Assembly: GCF_900106755.1 (NCBI RefSeq)
Contig: NZ_FNNN01000031.1
Span: 1 to 60,056 of the forward strand
DNA: 60,056 nucleotides
Source of the DNA: Bacteroides faecis MAJ27
Lineage (GTDB): Bacteria; Bacteroidota; Bacteroidia; Bacteroidales; Bacteroidaceae
Direction: 5' to 3'
Part shown: positions 24,391 through 33,252 of the stretch, piece after piece
Position numbering within the stretch: position 1 is the first letter of the stretch
Layout of the letters: each line of letters starts with the position of its first letter
Program-made: the position numbers and the translations under genes
Notes under the pieces: generated by a model
Databases searched by the model: none
What the model saw: the letters and a program-made list of their open reading frames with translations, nothing else
Told to the model about the DNA's origin: nothing

Positions 24391-24627
24391 TTATCTTTTC
24401 AATAACTTCGGAATATCCGAAGGCTCTTGTGCGACATCAACCAATTTAACACCTCCGGCTTTTCCCCGTCCGCCGGTTAGCACTTGTGCTTTAATAACCA
24501 CTCTGTCCGATCCCATTCTCCGGTAAGCAGCAACTGCACCGGCAGCTGTACGACATAGAGTATGCCTTTCAACAGGGATTCCATACTTGGAGAAGATTTC
24601 TTTTGCTTGATATTCATGTATTTTCAT
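24391..24627 (-). pseudogene. sucC: N-terminal fragment of succinyl-CoA ligase beta subunit
   Basis: The 78-residue ORF reads MKIHEYQAKEIFSKYGIPVE and VVIKAQVLTGGRGKAGGVKL, which is the start of SucC (ATP-grasp fold, normally about 380-390 residues). After about residue 62 the similarity stops and the frame ends with VDVAQEPSDIPKLLKR. Nothing further downstream on the minus strand looks like SucC, and no sucD is adjacent. The enzyme cannot function. It may be a decayed gene or the remains of a duplication; a full sucCD may lie elsewhere. Confidence 0.8.
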
Positions 24628-24755
24628 GATCCACGAATTTGAATAAATGATTCCTATAATACAAACAAAAGAAAGATCAGGAAAGTTTGCTGACAGAGAG
24701 AACTATTGATGTGTTATACAGCATGTTAATTGTTTTATATTTCACTAACGAGCAT

Positions 24756-24787
24756 AAAAAAACGTGTTGGCAAACTTTGTCAACACG
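24756..24787 (-). terminator. Terminator of fabD
   Basis: A 12-base stem CGTGTTGGCAAA (24763-24774) with TTTGTCAACACG (24776-24787) is followed on the minus strand by a T run (complement of 24756-24762). Confidence 0.85.
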
Positions 24788-24826
24788 CTCTATAATGAAA
24801 GGAATTGGTAAATCTACTGCAGATGC

Positions 24827-25714
24827 TTATGCAATGCCGTGAGCACTTACCGTACCGTCTATTTTCTTGATCAAGCCTTGCAATACTGCACCCGGTCCGC
24901 ATTCTGTGAAATCAGTAGCACCATCGGCAACCATATTCTTAACAGATTGTGTCCAGCGTACAGAGGCAGTTAGCTGAGCAACCAGATTCTTCTTAATCTC
25001 AGCAGGATCAGTGTGAGGAAGTGCATCTACATTCTGATATACCGGACATTTGGGAGCATGGATTTCTGTTGCGTTGATAGCAGCCTCCAACTCAATTTTA
25101 GCCGGGTCCATCAATGGTGAGTGGAAAGCACCGCCTACCTTCAGCGGAAGAGCACGTTTTGCTCCGGCAGCTTTCATCAGTTCACAAGCTTTTTCGATAC
25201 CTGGTACAGAACCTGAAATTACGATTTGTCCCGGACAGTTGTAATTGGCAGGTACGCAAACTTCACCTTCTGCATTGACAGAAGCACAGATTTCTTCCAC
25301 CTTTTCATCTGGCAATGCAATGATGGCAGCCATAGTAGAAGGAGTGGCTTCGCAAGCTTTCTGCATAGCCATTGCACGAGCATAAACCAGTTTCAGTCCG
25401 TCTTCAAAACTCAGTGCACCAGCAGCTACCAATGCAGAGAATTCGCCAAGTGAGTGTCCGGCTGTCATTTCCGGTTTGAAATCATCACCCATGCAAAGAG
25501 CAGAGATAACAGAGTGAAGGAATACGGCAGGCTGAGTAACCTTTGTCTGACGAAGATCTTCGTCTGTACCATTGAACATGATATCTGTAATGCGATATCC
25601 GAGGATATCATTTGCTTTTTCAAACAATTCTTTTGCTAAAGCTGAGTTTTCATACAGGTCTTTACCCATTCCTACGAATTGAGCACCTTGACCGGGAAAT
25701 ACAAATGCTTTCAT
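24827..25714 (-). CDS. fabD: Malonyl-CoA:ACP transacylase
   Basis: The 295-residue enzyme moves malonyl groups from CoA to acyl carrier protein to feed fatty acid elongation in the cytoplasm. It shows FPGQGAQFVGMG at 6-17, the nucleophile in GHSLGEFSALVAAG near 90-103, GAFHSPLM near 196-203 with the catalytic His, and ECGPGAVLQGLIKKI near the end. Length is normal. It is not in a fab cluster; its neighbours are a sucC fragment and thiD, each separately transcribed. Confidence 0.95.
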   Translation of the reverse strand: MKAFVFPGQGAQFVGMGKDLYENSALAKELFEKANDILGYRITDIMFNGTDEDLRQTKVTQPAVFLHSVISALCMGDDFKPEMTAGHSLGEFSALVAAGALSFEDGLKLVYARAMAMQKACEATPSTMAAIIALPDEKVEEICASVNAEGEVCVPANYNCPGQIVISGSVPGIEKACELMKAAGAKRALPLKVGGAFHSPLMDPAKIELEAAINATEIHAPKCPVYQNVDALPHTDPAEIKKNLVAQLTASVRWTQSVKNMVADGATDFTECGPGAVLQGLIKKIDGTVSAHGIA

Positions 25715-25750
25715 ATCTTTAATTATTTAATTGATTTTTAAATGCGGGTG

Positions 25751-25758
25751 CAAAGTTA
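25751..25758 (-). promoter_or_regulatory. -7 box of fabD
   Basis: On the minus strand the box reads TAACTTTG, giving a leader of about 30 bases before ATG 25714. Confidence 0.6.
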
Positions 25759-25765
25759 CAGATTT

Positions 25766-26602
25766 TTATGACACGACCGCACAAAATGTACATATTTGTG
25801 CAACGGAGTCAGGAAAATGCCACAGAGGTCCGTTGCCATGCCCAATATTTAAGTTTTTGCCTGCAATGATGGCGTGGGTGATATATTCTTTGGCATGACG
25901 GATGGATTCTTTCATCGAATATCCTTTTGCCTGGTAGCTTGCAATAGCAGAAGAGAGAGTACATCCTGTCCCATGTAAGTTTTTGGTTTCTATCTTTTTT
26001 TCTTCATATATATAATAGGTATGATCCGGAGAATATAAAAGATCACACATTTTATCACCTTCCAAGTGTCCGCCTTTGATCAGGATATGGGTTTGATAAT
26101 CGATAGAGAGTTGTTTGGCAGCTGCCAGCATGTCCTGTGTATTTTGGATGCTGTTACCTGTCAGTACCATTGCTTCATCGATGTTGGGAGTGATTAATGT
26201 AACAAGTGGTAAAAGTTCATTCTTAATCTCTTCAATGGCTTCGTCCGTCATCAGCTTTCGTCCGCTGGTAGATACCATTACCGGATCGTAAATGATATGT
26301 TCCGGTGAATATTTCCGCAAACACTCAGCGATGACATGAACGATCTGAATATCGTTGACCATGCCTATTTTCACAGAGGCAGGCTGCAAATCCTCCATCA
26401 CCGCTTCGATTTGTCCGCAAACAATTTCGGGGGGTATCGCATGGACTGCACGTACCCCTAAAGTGTTTTGTACGGTGACGGCAGTGATGGCAGATGCCGC
26501 ATAGCCTCCTAATGCCGAGATTGTTTTGATATCTGCCTGAATGCCCGCTCCTCCCGAACAATCGGAACCGGCGATGGATAAAATGACGGGATGACGTTCC
26601 AT
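25766..26602 (-). CDS. thiD: Hydroxymethylpyrimidine/phosphomethylpyrimidine kinase
   Basis: The 278-residue ribokinase-fold enzyme phosphorylates hydroxymethylpyrimidine twice on the way to thiamine. It shows ILSIAGSDCSGGAGIQADIK near 7-26, VTVQNTLGV near 43, KIGMVND near 80, YDPVMVSTSGRKLM near 105-118, TPNIDEAMVLTG near 137-148, ILIKGGH near 174-180 and the anion hole/catalytic GTGCTLSSAIAS near 213-224. ATG 26602 is chosen because the promoter box at 26628-26635 rules out the longer start. It stands alone; I find no TPP riboswitch in the short leader. Confidence 0.92.
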   Translation of the reverse strand: MERHPVILSIAGSDCSGGAGIQADIKTISALGGYAASAITAVTVQNTLGVRAVHAIPPEIVCGQIEAVMEDLQPASVKIGMVNDIQIVHVIAECLRKYSPEHIIYDPVMVSTSGRKLMTDEAIEEIKNELLPLVTLITPNIDEAMVLTGNSIQNTQDMLAAAKQLSIDYQTHILIKGGHLEGDKMCDLLYSPDHTYYIYEEKKIETKNLHGTGCTLSSAIASYQAKGYSMKESIRHAKEYITHAIIAGKNLNIGHGNGPLWHFPDSVAQICTFCAVVS

Positions 26603-26627
26603 TTTAGATTTTTTAATATTTATCCGG

Positions 26628-26635
26628 CAAAGATA
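26628..26635 (-). promoter_or_regulatory. -7 box of thiD
   Basis: On the minus strand the box reads TATCTTTG. It predicts a 20-base leader and fixes the start at 26602. Confidence 0.7.
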
Positions 26636-26792
26636 AAATAAAAACAGCAAGATACAAAATGAGATATCGTCTAAAATACAATAAGTACATTGTCGGGGAT
26701 GAGGAAGAATGGATATGAAAAGTACTGATAATAAAGAACCATTACTCTTTTCGTACTTTGTACAATTACTCGCTACCGGAATGGCTAAAATA

Positions 26793-26834
26793 CATATTGT
26801 AATTCAGAAGATAACACTAAGTAGTCATATTGTA
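26793..26834. promoter_or_regulatory. Possible operator repeats upstream of the xylose locus
   Basis: CATATTGTA occurs at 26793-26801 and again at 26826-26834, 33 bp apart (about three helix turns), upstream of the regulator gene promoter. They could be sites for the adjacent Nudix-type regulator. The rest of this 300-base gap shows nothing firm. Confidence 0.3.
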
Positions 26835-26913
26835 TGTTGTATGATATGTATATCTATGAAAAACAATGTTTTATAGCATGTTATTTATTGTTGTTTGAAT
26901 TGAATGTCACCCC

Positions 26914-26921
26914 TATATTTG
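26914..26921 (+). promoter_or_regulatory. -7 box of the xylose regulator gene
   Basis: TATATTTG lies 15 bases before ATG 26937 and after the alternative upstream start at 26904, so it decides the start. Confidence 0.6.
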
Positions 26922-26936
26922 CATCGTATTAAAGAA

Positions 26937-27674
26937 ATGGATATGCAGAACATACAGAAAAAAGCACCTTTGGCAAACAATCACATATCAGTAGACTGTG
27001 TGGTGATTGGTTTTGACGGAGAACAACTGAAAGTGTTACTTGTAAAACGTGCGGGTGAAGATAATGGTGAAGTGTATCACGATATGAAACTTCCCGGAAG
27101 TCTTATTTATATGGATGAAGACTTGGACGAAGCAGCGCAACGCGTACTGTATGAATTGACAGGGCTCAAAAATGTGAACCTGATGCAGTTTAAGGCATTC
27201 GGTTCTAAAAACAGAACCAGCAATCCCAAAGATGTACGCTGGCTGGAACGGGCAATGCAGTCAAAGGTTGAACGTATCGTGACGATCGCTTATTTATCGA
27301 TGGTGAAAATAGATCGGACATTGGACAAGAATCTGGATGATCATCAGGCTTGTTGGATTGCTTTGAAGGATGTGATGACATTGGCTTTCGACCACAATCT
27401 GATAATCAAAGAGGCCATGACCTATATTCGTCAGTTTGCAGAGTTCAATCCTTCCATGTTATTTGAGCTGCTTCCGCGTAAGTTTACTGCTGCTCAGTTA
27501 AGGACCCTTTTTGAGTTGGTATATGACAAGACTGTGGATGTACGCAACTTCCATAAGAAAATAGCGATGATGGAATATGTAGTTCCTTTGGAAGAAAAAC
27601 AGCAAGGGGTGGCCCATCGTGCAGCACGTTATTATAAATTTGATAAGAAGATATATAATAAGATAAGAAGGTAA
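26937..27674 (+). CDS. Nudix-domain transcriptional regulator (NrtR family), xylose locus
   Basis: The 245-residue protein has an N-terminal Nudix-like domain (about 15-145: SVDCVVIGFDGEQLKVLLVKR, then LPGSLIYMDEDLDEAAQRVLYELTG, a Nudix-box region with altered catalytic Glu residues) and a C-terminal winged helix (about 160-240, ELLPRKFTAAQLRTLFELVYDK). NrtR-type proteins use a non-hydrolytic Nudix domain as an effector sensor. In Bacteroides, members control pentose use. The position 47 bases before xylB-xylA-xylE suggests that it is the xylose regulator. ATG 26937 follows the promoter. Confidence 0.85.
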   Translation: MDMQNIQKKAPLANNHISVDCVVIGFDGEQLKVLLVKRAGEDNGEVYHDMKLPGSLIYMDEDLDEAAQRVLYELTGLKNVNLMQFKAFGSKNRTSNPKDVRWLERAMQSKVERIVTIAYLSMVKIDRTLDKNLDDHQACWIALKDVMTLAFDHNLIIKEAMTYIRQFAEFNPSMLFELLPRKFTAAQLRTLFELVYDKTVDVRNFHKKIAMMEYVVPLEEKQQGVAHRAARYYKFDKKIYNKIRR

Positions 27675-27680
27675 GCTTAT

Positions 27681-27720
27681 TCAAATATTAAATAGTAAAT
27701 CGTTAAATCGTAAATATTAT
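27681..27720. repeat. AT-rich degenerate repeat before xylB
   Basis: The spacer is made of repeats of the word TAAATCGTTAAATCGTAAAT and AAATAGTAAATCG. A similar word occurs before ileS at 43152-43186. Confidence 0.6.
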
Positions 27721-27721
27721 C

Positions 27722-29218
27722 ATGTTTTTATTAGGTTATGACATAGGTAGCTCGTCTGTTAAAGCGAGTCTGGTAAATGCTGAAACAGGTAAATGTGTAT
27801 CGTCAGCGTTTTTCCCGAAAACAGAAGCGAAAATTATCGCAGTAAATCCCGGGTGGGCAGAACAAGACCCTGAAAGTTGGTGGGAAAACCTGAAGTTGTC
27901 CACACAGGTTATTATGGCAGAATCAGGAGTTAGTGCTGCCGAAATTAAAGCTATCGGTATTTCCTATCAAATGCACGGACTGGTATGTGTAGATAAGAAC
28001 CAGCATGTATTGCGTCCCGCTATAATCTGGTGTGATTCTCGTGCAGTGCCTTATGGACAGAAAGCATTTGAAATGATCGGAGAGGAGAAGTGTCTTTCTC
28101 ATTTACTGAATTCGCCAGGTAATTTTACAGCTTCAAAGTTGGCTTGGATCAAACAGAACGAATCGGCTGTCTACGAGCAGATATATAAAATAATGCTTCC
28201 CGGTGATTATATTGCCATGAAGTTGAGTGGAGATATATGTACAACTGTTTCCGGTCTTTCAGAAGGAATGTTCTGGGACTTTAAAAATAATCGCGTAGCC
28301 GATTTCCTGATGGATTATTACGGGTTTGATGCTTCGCTCATTGCAGATATCAAACCGACCTTTGCGGAACAAGGACGTGTAAATGCCGTTGCTGCGAAAG
28401 AATTAGGATTGAAAGAAGGAACACCGATTACTTATCGTGCTGGTGACCAGCCGAATAATGCACTTTCACTGAATGTGTTCAATCCGGGTGAAATCGCTTC
28501 TACGGCAGGAACGTCAGGAGTTGTATACGGTGTGAATGGCGAAGTGAATTATGATTTACAGTCGCGTGTCAATACCTTTGCGCATGTGAATCATACAGCT
28601 GAGCAAACTCGTTTGGGAGTATTGCTCTGCATCAACGGAACGGGTATTCTCAACTCATGGGTAAAAAGAAATATAGCTCCCGAGGGTATTTCGTACAACG
28701 AAATGAATGTATTGGCTTCCAAAGCACCGATCGGGAGTGCAGGTATCAGCATCCTGCCTTTTGGTAATGGTGCGGAACGCATGCTGAATAATAAAGAAAT
28801 AGGCTGTAGCATTCGTGGTGTTGATTTTAATGCACATGGCAAGCACCATATTATTCGTGCTGCACAAGAAGGAATTGTATTTTCTTTTAAGTATGGCATT
28901 GACATCATGGAACAAATGGGGATTCCGGTCAAAATGATTCACGCCGGACATGCAAATATGTTCCTTAGTTCCATCTTCCGTGATACACTGGCAGGAGTAA
29001 CCGGAGCTACTATCGAACTTTATGATACGGATGGTTCTGTAGGAGCCGCCAAGGGGGCAGGTATCGGTGCGGGCATTTATAAAGATAATAATGAGGCATT
29101 TGAAACCCTTGACAAACTGGATGTGATTGAACCGAATATAGCTAAACGACAGGAATACGCCGATGCATATGCCAGATGGAAGCATCGTCTTGAGAAATCA
29201 ATGGGCGGCAACGTATAG
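27722..29218 (+). CDS. xylB: Xylulokinase
   Basis: The 498-residue FGGY-family sugar kinase phosphorylates D-xylulose to xylulose 5-phosphate, which enters the pentose phosphate pathway. It shows LGYDIGSSSVKASLV near 4-18 (phosphate loop), SYQMHGLVCVD near 80, WCDSRA near 102, the substrate loop YRAGDQPNNALSLNVF near 238-253 and ASTAGTSGVVYGV near 259-271. Length is typical. It begins 47 bases after the regulator and is followed by xylA after 61 bases, all on one strand. Confidence 0.93.
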   Translation: MFLLGYDIGSSSVKASLVNAETGKCVSSAFFPKTEAKIIAVNPGWAEQDPESWWENLKLSTQVIMAESGVSAAEIKAIGISYQMHGLVCVDKNQHVLRPAIIWCDSRAVPYGQKAFEMIGEEKCLSHLLNSPGNFTASKLAWIKQNESAVYEQIYKIMLPGDYIAMKLSGDICTTVSGLSEGMFWDFKNNRVADFLMDYYGFDASLIADIKPTFAEQGRVNAVAAKELGLKEGTPITYRAGDQPNNALSLNVFNPGEIASTAGTSGVVYGVNGEVNYDLQSRVNTFAHVNHTAEQTRLGVLLCINGTGILNSWVKRNIAPEGISYNEMNVLASKAPIGSAGISILPFGNGAERMLNNKEIGCSIRGVDFNAHGKHHIIRAAQEGIVFSFKYGIDIMEQMGIPVKMIHAGHANMFLSSIFRDTLAGVTGATIELYDTDGSVGAAKGAGIGAGIYKDNNEAFETLDKLDVIEPNIAKRQEYADAYARWKHRLEKSMGGNV

Positions 29219-29279
29219 ACTTGGACTTTCAACTCAGATAATAAATAATAATATAATAACTTTTTAAATAACAAGAATT

Positions 29280-30596
29280 ATGGCAACAAAAGAATTTTTT
29301 CCGGGAATTGAAAAGATTAAATTTGAAGGTAAAGATAGTAAGAACCCGATGGCATTCCGTTATTATGATGCAGAGAAGGTAATTAATGGTAAAAAAATGA
29401 AGGATTGGCTGAGATTCGCTATGGCATGGTGGCACACATTGTGTGCTGAAGGTGGCGACCAGTTTGGTGGCGGAACGAAGCAATTCCCATGGAACTGCAA
29501 TGCAGATGCTATACAGGCTGCAAAAGACAAGATGGACGCAGGGTTTGAATTCATGCAGAAAATGGGTATCGAATACTATTGTTTTCATGACGTAGACTTG
29601 GTTTCAGAAGGTGCCAGTGTGGAAGAATATGAAGCAAATCTGAAAGAAATCGTAGCTTATGCAAAACAGAAACAGGCAGAAACAGGCATCAAACTGCTAT
29701 GGGGTACTGCTAATGTATTCGGTCACGCCCGTTATATGAACGGTGCCGCTACTAATCCCGATTTCGATGTAGTAGCCCGTGCTGCTATTCAAATTAAGAA
29801 TGCGATTGATGCGACGATTGAACTTGGTGGAGAAAATTATGTATTCTGGGGTGGTCGTGAAGGATATATGTCTCTTCTGAACACAGACCAGAAACGTGAA
29901 AAAGAACACCTTGCACAGATGTTGACAATTGCCCGTGACTATGCCCGCGCACGCGGCTTCAAAGGTACTTTCCTGATTGAACCGAAACCGATGGAGCCGA
30001 CTAAGCATCAGTATGATGTAGATACGGAAACAGTTATCGGCTTCTTGAAAGCTCACGGTCTGGATAAAGATTTCAAAGTAAATATCGAAGTGAATCATGC
30101 AACGTTGGCAGGTCATACTTTTGAGCACGAACTGGCTGTAGCTGTAGATAATGGTATGCTGGGCTCTATTGATGCTAATCGTGGTGACTATCAGAATGGC
30201 TGGGATACGGATCAATTCCCAATTGATAATTATGAACTGACTCAGGCTATGATGCAGATTATCCGTAACGGTGGTCTTGGTACCGGTGGTACAAACTTCG
30301 ATGCTAAAACCCGTCGTAACTCTACAGATCTGGAAGATATCTTTATTGCTCACATTGCTGGTATGGATGCCATGGCTCGCGCGCTCGAAAGTGCAGCAGC
30401 TTTGTTGAACGAATCTCCATACAAGAAGATGCTGGCTGACCGTTATGCTTCTTTCGATGGCGGAAAAGGCAAAGAATTTGAAGATGGCAAGCTGACTCTG
30501 GAAGATGTGGTTGCTTATGCAAAAACAAAAGGAGAGCCGAAACAGACTAGCGGCAAGCAGGAACTTTATGAAGCAATTCTGAATATGTATTGCTAA
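29280..30596 (+). CDS. xylA: Xylose isomerase
   Basis: The 438-residue enzyme converts D-xylose to D-xylulose with two divalent metal ions. It shows the class II type N-terminus (FFPGIEKIKFEGKDSKNPMAF), CFHDVDLV near 100 with the catalytic His, LLWGTANVFGHARYMNGA near 139, FLIEPKPMEPTKHQYD near 231 with metal-binding Glu, IEVNHATLAGHTFEHEL near 268 and DANRGDYQNGWDTDQFP near 299. The length fits the long class II enzymes. The reading frame is intact. An attenuator-like hairpin follows before xylE. Confidence 0.95.
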   Translation: MATKEFFPGIEKIKFEGKDSKNPMAFRYYDAEKVINGKKMKDWLRFAMAWWHTLCAEGGDQFGGGTKQFPWNCNADAIQAAKDKMDAGFEFMQKMGIEYYCFHDVDLVSEGASVEEYEANLKEIVAYAKQKQAETGIKLLWGTANVFGHARYMNGAATNPDFDVVARAAIQIKNAIDATIELGGENYVFWGGREGYMSLLNTDQKREKEHLAQMLTIARDYARARGFKGTFLIEPKPMEPTKHQYDVDTETVIGFLKAHGLDKDFKVNIEVNHATLAGHTFEHELAVAVDNGMLGSIDANRGDYQNGWDTDQFPIDNYELTQAMMQIIRNGGLGTGGTNFDAKTRRNSTDLEDIFIAHIAGMDAMARALESAAALLNESPYKKMLADRYASFDGGKGKEFEDGKLTLEDVVAYAKTKGEPKQTSGKQELYEAILNMYC

Positions 30597-30610
30597 TTAA
30601 TATTTAAAAC

Positions 30611-30657
30611 AGGCGGTAAAGCAGCGGTAGGGCTACTACTTTATCGCCTGACTTTTT
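30611..30657 (+). terminator. Hairpin with T run between xylA and xylE
   Basis: AGGCGGTAAAG (30611-30621) pairs with CTTTATCGCCT (30639-30649, one G-U pair), followed by GACTTTTT. As no -7 box is clear between it and xylE, it may act as a partial terminator that lowers transporter expression. Confidence 0.7.
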
Positions 30658-30698
30658 CTAATCCAACTACTACACTACTTTATCCACTTTTTAAAACT

Positions 30699-32153
30699 AT
30701 GAATAATACAACGAACGAAGGAAGTAAACTCTACTTGTATTCGATTACTTCTGTCGCTATTTTGGGCGGTTTGCTCTTTGGTTATGACACGGCGGTTATT
30801 TCCGGCGCGGAAAAAGGGCTGGAAGCTTTCTTCTTATCCGCTTCCGATTTCCAGTATAATAAGGTAATGCACGGCATTACTTCTTCCAGTGCATTGATAG
30901 GCTGCGTACTGGGCGGTGCTTTATCCGGTATTTTTGCTTCTCGTCTGGGACGTCGTAACTCATTACGGCTTGCAGCAGTATTATTTTTCCTCTCGGCATT
31001 AGGCTCTTATTATCCGGAAGTCCTTTTCTTCGAATATGGAAAACCGAATATGGACTTATTGATAGCATTCAATCTGTATCGCGTTCTGGGTGGTATCGGA
31101 GTGGGACTGGCTTCAGCGGTATGTCCGATGTATATTGCTGAGATTGCTCCTTCCAATATTCGTGGAACCCTTGTTTCGTGTAACCAGTTTGCCATTATTT
31201 TTGGTATGTTGGTTGTCTACTTTGTGAATTATCTGATTATGGGCGACCATCAGAATCCGATTATTCTGAAAGATGCTGCTGGTGTGTTGTCAGTAAGTAC
31301 AGAATCCGATATGTGGACAGTTCAGGAAGGATGGCGTTATATGTTCGGTTCGGAAGCTTTCCCGGCTGCTTTGTTTGGCATGCTCTTGTTCTTTGTTCCG
31401 AAGACTCCTCGTTATTTGGTTCTTGTACAACAGGAAGAAAAGGCTTACTCTATTCTGGAGAAAATTAATGGTAAGGCTAAAGCTCGGGAAATTCTTAATG
31501 ATATTAAAGCTACAGCTCAGGAAAAGACAGAGAAAATCTTTACTTATGGAGTGACGGTAATCGTAATTGGCATTCTACTTTCTGTATTCCAACAGGCGAT
31601 TGGTATTAATGCCGTACTTTATTATGCTCCGCGTATTTTCGAGAATGCCGGTGCAGAAGGTGGCGGTATGATGCAAACTGTGATTATGGGGGTTGTCAAT
31701 ATCATCTTTACACTGGTTGCTATCTTTACGGTAGACCGCTTTGGACGCAAACCTTTGCTGATTATCGGATCTATTGGTATGGCTGTGGGTGCATTTGCTG
31801 TGGCAATGTGTGATAGCATGGCAATCAAGGGTGTTCTTCCGGTGCTTTCCATTATTGTATATGCAGCTTTCTTCATGATGTCATGGGGACCGATTTGCTG
31901 GGTGCTGATTTCAGAAATCTTCCCGAATACTATTCGTGGCAAAGCAGTCGCTATCGCTGTGGCTTTCCAATGGATATTCAACTATATCGTATCATCCACT
32001 TTCCCGGCATTATATGACTTTAGTCCGATGTTTGCATATAGCTTATATGGAATTATCTGTGTTGCTGCCGCTATCTTTGTCTGGCGATGGGTACCCGAAA
32101 CTAAAGGAAAGACACTGGAAGATATGAGTAAACTCTGGAAGAAAAACAAATAA
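30699..32153 (+). CDS. xylE: D-xylose:H+ symporter, MFS sugar porter
   Basis: The 484-residue protein has 12 predicted membrane helices and sugar-porter motifs: GGLLFGYDTAVISGAE near 18-33, GRRNSLRL near 84, RVLGGIGVGLASAVCPMYIAEIAP near 130-153, QQAIGINAVLYYAPRIFENAG near 301, DRFGRKPLL near 347 and PETKGKTLEDM near the C-terminus. It resembles E. coli XylE and brings xylose into the cytoplasm for xylA and xylB. The gene is last in the locus and ends at a long hairpin. Confidence 0.93.
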   Translation: MNNTTNEGSKLYLYSITSVAILGGLLFGYDTAVISGAEKGLEAFFLSASDFQYNKVMHGITSSSALIGCVLGGALSGIFASRLGRRNSLRLAAVLFFLSALGSYYPEVLFFEYGKPNMDLLIAFNLYRVLGGIGVGLASAVCPMYIAEIAPSNIRGTLVSCNQFAIIFGMLVVYFVNYLIMGDHQNPIILKDAAGVLSVSTESDMWTVQEGWRYMFGSEAFPAALFGMLLFFVPKTPRYLVLVQQEEKAYSILEKINGKAKAREILNDIKATAQEKTEKIFTYGVTVIVIGILLSVFQQAIGINAVLYYAPRIFENAGAEGGGMMQTVIMGVVNIIFTLVAIFTVDRFGRKPLLIIGSIGMAVGAFAVAMCDSMAIKGVLPVLSIIVYAAFFMMSWGPICWVLISEIFPNTIRGKAVAIAVAFQWIFNYIVSSTFPALYDFSPMFAYSLYGIICVAAAIFVWRWVPETKGKTLEDMSKLWKKNK

Positions 32154-32214
32154 ATTAGGTTAGTGTTTTTTATCATGTCATCAGGATTTTAGTGTGATGA
32201 CAGGATTCTATCAA

Positions 32215-32257
32215 GATTATGACATCATACCAATGGTATGGTGTCATAATCATTTTT
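32215..32257. terminator. 17-bp hairpin terminator after xylE
   Basis: The arms 32215-32231 and 32235-32251 pair around AAT with two wobble or mismatch positions, followed by ATTTTT. It also lies at the 3' end of the opposing HU-like gene. Confidence 0.8.
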
Positions 32258-32294
32258 ATGAGCATTTCATTGTAAATCAAGACCTAATTTTGCA

Positions 32295-32915
32295 TTATCT
32301 ATTTTTGGATACTCCGAACCATCCCGGCACAGGAAAATAAAAAGGAGAACGGATATAGCCCGGGTGAGTCAGTTTTCCTTCATCCACCCGCTTTTGTAAT
32401 CTGCGGAGTGCAGTGGCTTTTCGAAGTCCACATAATGAACAAAGCTGCTGTGTAGTAATACAAGGGTTATCTTTGAAAAATTCAGCTAATCTCCCGTCTA
32501 TTTCTATATCGCTCAACTCCTGTGACCTGCGGGTCTCACTAACCTTTTCAAAAGTCGTAGCCTTTAATTCGCGAAGCAAATCTTTTTCCGGAGTAAAAAC
32601 GATTCCGCTGCAATGAATATTTTCGGCACGGATTTCTTTGGGAGAACGTACTTCGGGTGATTCCGCTTTGATACGGAATGAACCGATTCCCGGAATGTGA
32701 ATGCTATTCCCGTTGGATAATTCTTGTTTGAAGACATTGGAGAACTCTATAAAAGATCCTATTACGTCACTTTGTCTTAAACTACTTCTGGACTCAATCG
32801 TTTCGGCTATATCTTCCAGTGTGATGGTGTCCCGTACAACCAGTCGGGCATGATATCTCGTTTTATTGGAATCTTTAGGTTGGGGAGTCAGGAAGAAATC
32901 ATAAAGTGCATTCAT
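32295..32915 (-). CDS. HU-like DNA-binding protein with C-terminal winged helix
   Basis: The 206-residue protein has a Bacteroidetes HU-type domain (about 1-125: YHARLVVRDTITLEDIAETI, then GNSIHIPGIGSFRIKAESPEVRSPKEI, the beta-arm region) and a C-terminal helix-turn-helix segment (about 145-195: FFKDNPCITTQQLCSLCGLRKATALRRLQKRVDEGKL). It should bind and bend DNA. It is divergent from the VapE-like gene, and the 23-bp repeat array lies between the two, so the array is a good candidate target. HU-like genes next to VapE-like genes are common in Bacteroides genomes. Confidence 0.85.
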   Translation of the reverse strand: MNALYDFFLTPQPKDSNKTRYHARLVVRDTITLEDIAETIESRSSLRQSDVIGSFIEFSNVFKQELSNGNSIHIPGIGSFRIKAESPEVRSPKEIRAENIHCSGIVFTPEKDLLRELKATTFEKVSETRRSQELSDIEIDGRLAEFFKDNPCITTQQLCSLCGLRKATALRRLQKRVDEGKLTHPGYIRSPFYFPVPGWFGVSKNR

Positions 32916-32991
32916 TGCTTTAGTTGTTTTGTGCGTATCAATTAGCAGACTTACGCAGTCATTTTATTTATTTTGTGCCTTTCTATTGATT

Positions 32992-33061
32992 GGCTCACAT
33001 TATGTGCAACAGCTAACTCACATATTGTGTAACAACTGTCGCTCATTATGTGCGATAGCTA
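32992..33061. repeat. Three 23-bp direct repeats containing a CACAT..TGTG palindrome
   Basis: Copies start at 32992, 33015 and 33038. The cores are CACATTATGTGC (from 32996), CACATATTGTGT (from 33019) and CTCATTATGTGC (from 33042), at an exact 23-bp period. The array lies in the divergent gap between the HU-like and VapE-like genes. It looks like an iteron or operator array. Confidence 0.85.
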
Positions 33062-33067
33062 TCGCAC
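33050..33067. repeat. Perfect 18-bp palindrome
   Basis: GTGCGATAGCTATCGCAC is an exact palindrome. It overlaps the last copy of the 23-bp repeat array by a few bases and may be a separate protein-binding site. Confidence 0.85.
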
Positions 33068-33207
33068 GACTGGTGCTACGCCTAATATGATGCGTCAAAA
33101 TTACTAATAATTCTAATCAAAAACAACACTTCAAAGGCTTATTTTTGTTAGATCATTTTTCAAAAAAGAATGAGTCAGCTTATTTGCAAATCCGGTATTC
33201 AGTACTA

Positions 33208-33215
33208 TACTTTTG
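33208..33215 (+). promoter_or_regulatory. -7 box of the VapE-like gene
   Basis: TACTTTTG is found 38 bases before ATG 33253. Longer upstream starts lie before the promoter. Confidence 0.65.
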
Positions 33216-33252
33216 TGTCTCAAATCTCATAATAACTAAAAAAACAGTAAGT

